The notes below the pieces were generated by a model. It was not told the origin of the DNA and ran no database searches. It saw nothing but the letters and a program-made list of their open reading frames with translations. Of a stretch of 22,981 bases of DNA, positions 17,815 through 22,981 are shown piece after piece; the stretch's first letter is position 1; the number at the start of each line of letters is the position of its first letter. The position numbers and the translations under genes were made by a program. Origin of the DNA: a virus; IMG/VR virus record IMGVR_UViG_3300025127_000299, positions 1 to 22,981 of that record. One strand, written 5' to 3'.

Positions 17815-20049
17815 ATGGCTGAGGAAAAAGACAATTCATTTTTAACTGCAAACGAAATCTATCAAGATGTAGAAGGTGAAGCAGGAAAAAATTTAAATTT
17901 AATAGAAGACCAAAAATTAAACTTAGTTGGTTTAATACAAAGTCGTTATGCTTTAGCAGAAGAAGCTAGAGACTCAGATGAGACAAGATGGCTAGAAGCT
18001 TATGAAAACTATAGAGGTCTCTATGGTAAAAGAGTTAAATTTAGAGAATCAGAAAAATCTAGAGTTTTTGTTAAAGTTACAAAGACAAAAGTATTAGCTG
18101 CTTTTGGTCAATTAGTAGATGTTCTTTTTGGCACTGGTAAGTTTCCTATAGGTATTAGTGAAACTAAAATACCTGAAGGTGAAAAAGAAAATGCTTACTT
18201 AGATGTTCAAAATCCACAACCCGGTCTTGAAATGTCTGAACCACAAGACATGTTACCAGACAATATTGGTAATCAAATAGGTGGACCTTTTGATGTTGGA
18301 TATCGAGGAGATGGCAGAGTTTTAAAACCCGGAGCTACTTTTGGTGATGGAGTTTTTGAAAATGAAGAACAATCTATAGTAGAACAAGCAGAAAACTTAG
18401 GTATATTACAAGAAGGATTAAGTGCTAATCCACAAACACCTGAGTTATCTCCAGCACAAAAAGCTGCGAGAAAGATGGAAAAATTAATCCATGACCAAAT
18501 AGAAGAATCAAATGGTTCTTCAGAAATAAGAAGTGCTTTATTAGAATCAGCACTTTTAGGAACAGGAATTATTAAGGGACCTTTTAATTTCAACAAAACT
18601 CTTAATAATTGGCAAATGATAGGTGGTGAGAGACAATACTCACCAGTACAAGTTAGAGTACCTAGAATAGAATTTGTTAGCTGTTGGGATTTTTACCCAG
18701 AACCCGGAGCAACAAATGTAGAAGAATGTGAATATGTAGTACATAGACACAAACTGAATACTTCACAACTTAGGGCATTAAAAAATATGCCTTACTTTGA
18801 TAAAGAAGCTATTAGAGAATGTATTCAAGATGGACCTAACTATGTTGAAAAAGACTTTGAAAGTCAGTTGAGAGAAGATTATGATACTGACGAAGCATAC
18901 GCAAATTCATTTGAAGTCTTAGAATATTGGGGGATTATGGATGCTAAGTATGCCGAAGAAGTAGGTATAGAATTAGCAGACGAAATTGATGAGCTTGATG
19001 AAGTGCAGATTAATGCATGGATTTGTGGTGATAAGTTACTAAGAGCAGTAATAAATCCATTTACACCATATAGAATACCTTATCATGCTTTTCCTTACGA
19101 AAGAAACCCATATAATTTCTTTGGTATAGGAGTTGCTGAGAATATGAATGATTCTCAACAAATTATGAATGGTCATGCTAGAATGGCTATTGATAACTTA
19201 GCATTGTCAGGTTCTTTGGTATTTGATGTTGATGAATCAGCATTAGTAGGTGGACAAAATATGGAAATATATCCGGGTAAAATTTTCAGAAGACAAGCTG
19301 GAATGCCGGGACAATCTATATATGGATTGAAGTTTCCTAATACTGCACCTGAAAACATGATGATGTTTGATAGGTTTAGACAACTTGCTGACGAACAAAC
19401 TGGTATACCAAGTTATTCACATGGTCAAACAGGAGTTCAAAGTATGACAAGAACTGCCTCTGGTATGTCTATGTTACTTGGAGCAGCAAGTTTAAATATC
19501 AAAACAGTTGTTAAGAATCTTGACGACTTTTTGTTAAAACCTTTAGGAGAATCATATTTCGCATGGAATATGCAATTCTTTGAAGGTAACTTAGATGTAC
19601 AAGGTGATTTAGAAGTCAAAGCAACAGGTACTAATAGCTTGATGCAGAAAGAAGTTAGAAGTCAAAGACTGACAATGTTCTTACAAACTGCACAAAACCC
19701 AACTATTGCACCATTTGTTAAGATTTCTAAATTGGTCAGTGAACTTGCTTATAGCTTAGATTTAGACCCTGATGAGATTTTAAATGACCCTGAAGAAGCA
19801 GCTATAATGGCACAAATAATAGGAATGCAAAATGCTAGACAAGAAATTAGCGAAGAAGCTGAATCCCTTGGTCAACAACAAGGACCTATGGGAAGCAATG
19901 TTGGAGCACCTCAACAACCTCAAGAGCTTGGACCTACAGGCACTGGTGGTGGCAACATCGGAACCGGAAATGCTCCGGTTGCAGGGGAAGATGCGTTTAG
20001 TGGTACACTTAGAGCAGCTCAAGGAGCAGGTGAAGGAAGCCCTGAATAG
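17815..20049 (+). CDS. Portal protein
   Basis: A 744-aa protein that forms the ring at the capsid vertex through which DNA enters. The N-terminal helical part (ALAEEARDSDETRWLEAYENYRG), a Pro/Gly-rich insertion (about 120-210, with PGLEMSEPQDMLP and PGATFGDGVF), and the core TGIPSYSHGQTG...TRTASGMSMLLGAASLNIKTVVKNLDDFLLKPLG are typical of podovirus portals in marine phages. The C-terminal 70 residues are Gly/Gln-rich and flexible. TerL ends 2 nt upstream, so these are co-translated. A perfect 7-bp hairpin (19962-19980) lies in the C-terminal coding region. Confidence 0.9.
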   Translation: MAEEKDNSFLTANEIYQDVEGEAGKNLNLIEDQKLNLVGLIQSRYALAEEARDSDETRWLEAYENYRGLYGKRVKFRESEKSRVFVKVTKTKVLAAFGQLVDVLFGTGKFPIGISETKIPEGEKENAYLDVQNPQPGLEMSEPQDMLPDNIGNQIGGPFDVGYRGDGRVLKPGATFGDGVFENEEQSIVEQAENLGILQEGLSANPQTPELSPAQKAARKMEKLIHDQIEESNGSSEIRSALLESALLGTGIIKGPFNFNKTLNNWQMIGGERQYSPVQVRVPRIEFVSCWDFYPEPGATNVEECEYVVHRHKLNTSQLRALKNMPYFDKEAIRECIQDGPNYVEKDFESQLREDYDTDEAYANSFEVLEYWGIMDAKYAEEVGIELADEIDELDEVQINAWICGDKLLRAVINPFTPYRIPYHAFPYERNPYNFFGIGVAENMNDSQQIMNGHARMAIDNLALSGSLVFDVDESALVGGQNMEIYPGKIFRRQAGMPGQSIYGLKFPNTAPENMMMFDRFRQLADEQTGIPSYSHGQTGVQSMTRTASGMSMLLGAASLNIKTVVKNLDDFLLKPLGESYFAWNMQFFEGNLDVQGDLEVKATGTNSLMQKEVRSQRLTMFLQTAQNPTIAPFVKISKLVSELAYSLDLDPDEILNDPEEAAIMAQIIGMQNARQEISEEAESLGQQQGPMGSNVGAPQQPQELGPTGTGGGNIGTGNAPVAGEDAFSGTLRAAQGAGEGSPE

Positions 20050-20061
20050 AAAGGAAGAAAA

Positions 20062-21213
20062 ATGAGTAAATTAGCAGGATTAATAAGTAAATTAGGTTTA
20101 AAAAGTTTAGGTAAAGAAGCAGGTGAAAGAGTTCCTGACTTTGCAAAATTTATAACAAGTGATGTTAGTGAAGCATTAGATAGCAGAGCTTTACAAAGAC
20201 TTCAAAGACAATTAGACCCTACAGGAAGCTCTGATGATGCTTTGCGTGGTTTTTATAGTTTTAGAGACGCTAGTGAAGATTTGCGTGATGCATTAGGTAA
20301 AAGTCCTATTGAAGCTAAACAAATTGAAAAAGAAGTTAGAAGAAATTTAGCAGCAAGTGGTTTTAATAAAGATGAAATTGATTTTATTTTTGAAAGTTAT
20401 AAAAAATATGATGTAGAGCTTTCAAAATTAGTAGATTCAGATGCTTTAGTACCTGCTAATGAAGGTGGTCCTATAGGACTATTAGCAGATGAAATGTCTA
20501 GAATGGGTTACAGTAATGGTGATAAAGTTTCAAAACCAGACTTTTTAGATTTAGATGGTGATGGTGATAAAGAAGAACCTATGAAAGAAGCTGCTAAAGA
20601 TAGAAAAGAAATGAGAGTGGGTGGCGACCCAATGGCAGAACTAAGAGCTATGTATGAAGATGGTGGTGAAAGTAAAATGCTACCTGATGAAAAAATGGAA
20701 GAACAATTTGTAGACTTTGTGATAGATGAAGCTCTATCCGAACAAGAAGAGTCTATATTAATGGAACAACTGGAAGCTAATCCTGAGTTGAGTATGATAT
20801 TCGACAAAGTGATTGAAAAAGCTTCAGAGTTTACTGGAGCCGGAGAAGTCGATGGACCCGGCACTGGGACCTCTGATTCGATACCTGCAAGGTTATCGGA
20901 TGGAGAATTTGTCTTTACAGCAAAGGCAGTAAAACAACTTGGTGTTGATAATCTAAATAAAATGATGGATGATGCCGAGGCTGCTTTCGATGCTGGGGAA
21001 GATAGAGAAAAAATGCAAGAAGGAGGTCTTCAAGAAATGTCAATGGACATGGAAAGAGACATGCCTAATAAAAAAGAAGTTGAAGTAACTTATAATGTTA
21101 ATCGACCTGAAACTGTTTCTACAGTGCAACCACTGTTAGCAAGAGAAGAGGAAGAGGACCTTATAACTCAAGAACTTAAAAAAGGCATGTTAGGACCTTC
21201 TAATATGCGTTAA
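20062..21213 (+). CDS. Probable virion protein, 383 aa, with EF-hand-like loop
   Basis: Begins with a helical region (LAGLISKLGLKSLGKEAGE, LQRLQRQL), then a DLDGDGDKEE segment at 163-172 that resembles a calcium-binding EF-hand/dockerin loop, and a strongly acidic helical middle (MEEQFVDFVIDEAL). GPGTGTSDSIPARLSDGEFV at 265-284 is a motif I know from many phage structural proteins. Position between portal and scaffold supports a head or internal virion protein. The EF-hand-like loop lacks the usual acid at position 12, so calcium binding is uncertain. AAGGAAG lies before the start. Confidence 0.75.
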   Translation: MSKLAGLISKLGLKSLGKEAGERVPDFAKFITSDVSEALDSRALQRLQRQLDPTGSSDDALRGFYSFRDASEDLRDALGKSPIEAKQIEKEVRRNLAASGFNKDEIDFIFESYKKYDVELSKLVDSDALVPANEGGPIGLLADEMSRMGYSNGDKVSKPDFLDLDGDGDKEEPMKEAAKDRKEMRVGGDPMAELRAMYEDGGESKMLPDEKMEEQFVDFVIDEALSEQEESILMEQLEANPELSMIFDKVIEKASEFTGAGEVDGPGTGTSDSIPARLSDGEFVFTAKAVKQLGVDNLNKMMDDAEAAFDAGEDREKMQEGGLQEMSMDMERDMPNKKEVEVTYNVNRPETVSTVQPLLAREEEEDLITQELKKGMLGPSNMR

Positions 21214-21303
21214 ATTTAACCGAAAGGCGACCTTTACAAGACAAGCCCTGCATGTACAGCAGCTACCTTGAAAGATTGTTAAAGCACTTAATAGGAGAAT
21301 AAG
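21214..21303 (+). promoter_or_regulatory. Structured leader of the scaffold gene
   Basis: The 90 bases hold AAAGG-CGA-CCTTT (21223-21235) and a CTG...CAG stem around TGTACA, plus CAAG...CTTG arms enclosing it (about 21237-21270). A Shine-Dalgarno AGGAG lies about 7 nt before the ATG. No promoter boxes recognised. It could control translation or mRNA stability. Confidence 0.5.
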
Positions 21304-22161
21304 ATGGCTAAAAAAGAAGAAAAAGCTAACCCATATAATTTAAAAAAAAGTTGGCACAATGTAGAAGATAAACAATTTGTTTCATCTGACTCAATGTACT
21401 TTCCAGACCCCGAAAGTAATAATGTAGAAGAAAATGTTGAAGAGGGGGTAAATGAAGAACAACAAGTTCAAGAAGATTCAAAACAACCCTACAAGCGACC
21501 CAACTATAAAAAAAGATATGACGACTTAAAAAAGCATTACGATAGTAAGCTTAGTGAGTTTAAACAGAGAGAGCTTGAACTTATAGAACAAGCACAACAA
21601 GGTCAGGTAAAATATACCCCACCTAAATCTCAAGAAGAACTTAATGAGTTTAAAGAAAAATATCCTGATGTTTATAATGTAGTAGAAACTGTTGCTAGTA
21701 TGCAAAGCGAAAGCAGAGCAAAAAGTTTAGAAGAAAAAGTAAAACTTCTACAACAAAGAGAGCAAGAGTATGTAAGACTAGATGCTGAGAAAGCTCTACG
21801 AGCTAATCATCCTGATTTTGATGATATCAGAAATAGTGATGATTTTCATAATTGGGCTAAATCTCAACCTGAGTCAATTCAAAACTGGATATACAGTAAT
21901 GCAAGTGACCCAGATTCAGCTAGTCGAGCACTAGATTTATTTAAGTCTGACATGGGAGTTAATAGTAATAAAAAAGAGCCATCAAGAGGCTCTAAATCTA
22001 AAACTTCAGCTGCCGATATGGTGTCTACTAAGACAACTAATGTCGAGCCAAAAGAAGCAAAGATTTGGACACAAAAGGAGATTCTTTCATTATCTCCAGA
22101 AGAGTTCGATAGACTTGAAAAAGAAATCGACAAAGCTTGGGATGAAGGAAGAATTAATTAG
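21304..22161 (+). CDS. Capsid assembly scaffolding protein
   Basis: A 285-aa acidic, helical protein. The first 60 residues are disordered and acidic (ESNNVEENVEEGVNEEQQVQED), followed by long helices (KKRYDDLKKHYDSKLSEFKQRELELIEQ, SLEEKVKLLQQREQEYVRL) with coiled-coil spacing. A second region with KEILSLSPEEFDRLEKEIDKAW ends the protein. This layout and its place directly before the major capsid gene are characteristic of scaffolds, which act inside the procapsid and are lost later. Confidence 0.85.
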   Translation: MAKKEEKANPYNLKKSWHNVEDKQFVSSDSMYFPDPESNNVEENVEEGVNEEQQVQEDSKQPYKRPNYKKRYDDLKKHYDSKLSEFKQRELELIEQAQQGQVKYTPPKSQEELNEFKEKYPDVYNVVETVASMQSESRAKSLEEKVKLLQQREQEYVRLDAEKALRANHPDFDDIRNSDDFHNWAKSQPESIQNWIYSNASDPDSASRALDLFKSDMGVNSNKKEPSRGSKSKTSAADMVSTKTTNVEPKEAKIWTQKEILSLSPEEFDRLEKEIDKAWDEGRIN

Positions 22162-22198
22162 ATTAACTTAATTTTTAACCCAAAGGAGGGACGAAAAA

Positions 22199-22981
22199 AT
22201 GGCACAGTATTTTGAACCTAGTCCAGATACAAATGCAAACTTCGGTAACTCTGTGAGTGGTCAGGCTAATAGTTTCTTTTTACCTCAAATTTATTCTGCT
22301 AAAGTATTAAACTTTTTCAGAAAGGCGAGTGTAGCAGAAGCTATTACAAATACCGATTACTCCGGAGAAATTTCAAACTTTGGTGACTCTGTACTAATTA
22401 TCAAAGAACCTGAAATTAGTGTTTCAGATTACACCAGAGGAAGTGACCCTAGTGCAACAAAATTAACAGACCAAGAAACATCTTTGGTTGTTGATTCAGC
22501 AAAAGCTTTTAAATTCATCGTAGATGATATTGAAAGCAAAATGTCACATGTTAACTTTAAAGAGGTGGCAACATCATCAGCAGCTTATGCTCTAAGAGAT
22601 TCTTTTGACTCAGCAGTATTAGCATCAATGTTTAGTGGTGTTTCATCTTCAAGCCCAGACCACATTTTAGGTGCAGATGCAGCAGCAGCTACACAAACAA
22701 TGGGTCAGCATCAAGGTGGTTCTAATTCTATCGACCTTACAGGTTCTGATGGAACAGGAACAGACCCATTAGATGTTATGGCTTTCATGGCTAGATTACT
22801 TGACGAGCAAAATGTACCTGAAGAAGGTAGATGGTTTGTTGCTCCTCCAAGTTTTTATGAGCAACTATCTCAATCTGGCTCTAAGTTACTAAGTGTTGAC
22901 TTTAACGCAGGTCAAGGTTCTATTAGAAATGGTTTAGTTTCTAGTGGAATGTTAAGAGGCTTTAATATGTACAAATCTAAT
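22199..22981 (+). CDS. Major capsid protein, partial (cut by window end)
   Basis: The first 261 residues are in the window; no stop is reached. It begins MAQYFEPSPDTNANFGNSVSG, includes 'NTDYSGEISNFGDSVLIIKEPEISVSDYTRGS' and 'VPEEGRWFVAPPSFYEQL', the latter a phrase I associate with HK97-fold capsid proteins of the P22-coat type in marine phages. An AAGGAGGG SD lies 10 nt before the ATG, consistent with very high expression. It follows the scaffold by 37 nt. Confidence 0.9.
   Translation, partial: MAQYFEPSPDTNANFGNSVSGQANSFFLPQIYSAKVLNFFRKASVAEAITNTDYSGEISNFGDSVLIIKEPEISVSDYTRGSDPSATKLTDQETSLVVDSAKAFKFIVDDIESKMSHVNFKEVATSSAAYALRDSFDSAVLASMFSGVSSSSPDHILGADAAAATQTMGQHQGGSNSIDLTGSDGTGTDPLDVMAFMARLLDEQNVPEEGRWFVAPPSFYEQLSQSGSKLLSVDFNAGQGSIRNGLVSSGMLRGFNMYKSN

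Noticed and set aside
19832-20065. A 77-aa frame overlapping the end of the portal gene, ending on the next gene's start
   Set aside because: It is out of frame with a conserved portal protein, with no Shine-Dalgarno site of note, and its composition looks like a frame shadow of a repetitive coding region.

Overview
This window is part of a lytic tailed bacteriophage genome. It encodes a T7-type replisome (family A DNA polymerase, primase-helicase and single-strand binding protein with an acidic, Phe-ended tail), a terminase, a portal, a scaffold and a major capsid protein. The AT-rich coding sequence, the very compact overlapping genes, and small basic and portal-associated proteins of kinds I associate with marine phages suggest a marine podovirus, plausibly a pelagiphage (SAR11 host). 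The host is inferred; no host gene or integrase is visible, and no tRNA was seen.

Layout. The minus strand (16-11381) holds replication and accessory genes. In transcription order these are: a TMEM65-like membrane protein under its own promoter (11381), a run of about 20 mostly unknown small genes (11112 down to 4634), ssb with its own promoter and terminator, then primase-helicase, DNA polymerase and a possible nuclease. Six very short genes lie in this strand or its late counterpart's gaps and were recovered from overlaps and ribosome binding sites, including two single-span membrane micro-proteins (41 and 29 aa). About 480 bases at 6973-7453 have no gene but many nested stems and a strong terminator on the minus strand; I read this as a large structured RNA.

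A divergent control region (11462-11947) separates the minus operon from two plus-strand genes of unknown function (11948-12638). It carries two 44-bp direct repeats, several perfect palindromes and leader hairpins. The two genes end in a strong terminator, followed by about 500 bases of unusually GC-rich, hairpin-packed noncoding DNA (12684-13180).

A symmetric pair of back-to-back consensus sigma-70 promoters (13189-13255) follows. The rightward one should start transcription essentially at the ATG of the terminase small subunit (a leaderless mRNA). The leftward one points into the hairpin region and has no convincing gene. The late plus-strand block is terS, seven small, mostly basic proteins (including a four-fold KSMAKGR repeat peptide), a terminator, a conserved marine-phage protein, a small basic protein, terL, portal, a probable virion protein, scaffold and a major capsid gene cut by the window end.

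Together, the minus strand copies the genome and probably remodels the host, while the plus strand builds and fills the capsid. Promoters with a shared GATTGACAA -35 block appear at four operon heads, so at least part of the programme uses host-type sigma-70 promoters.
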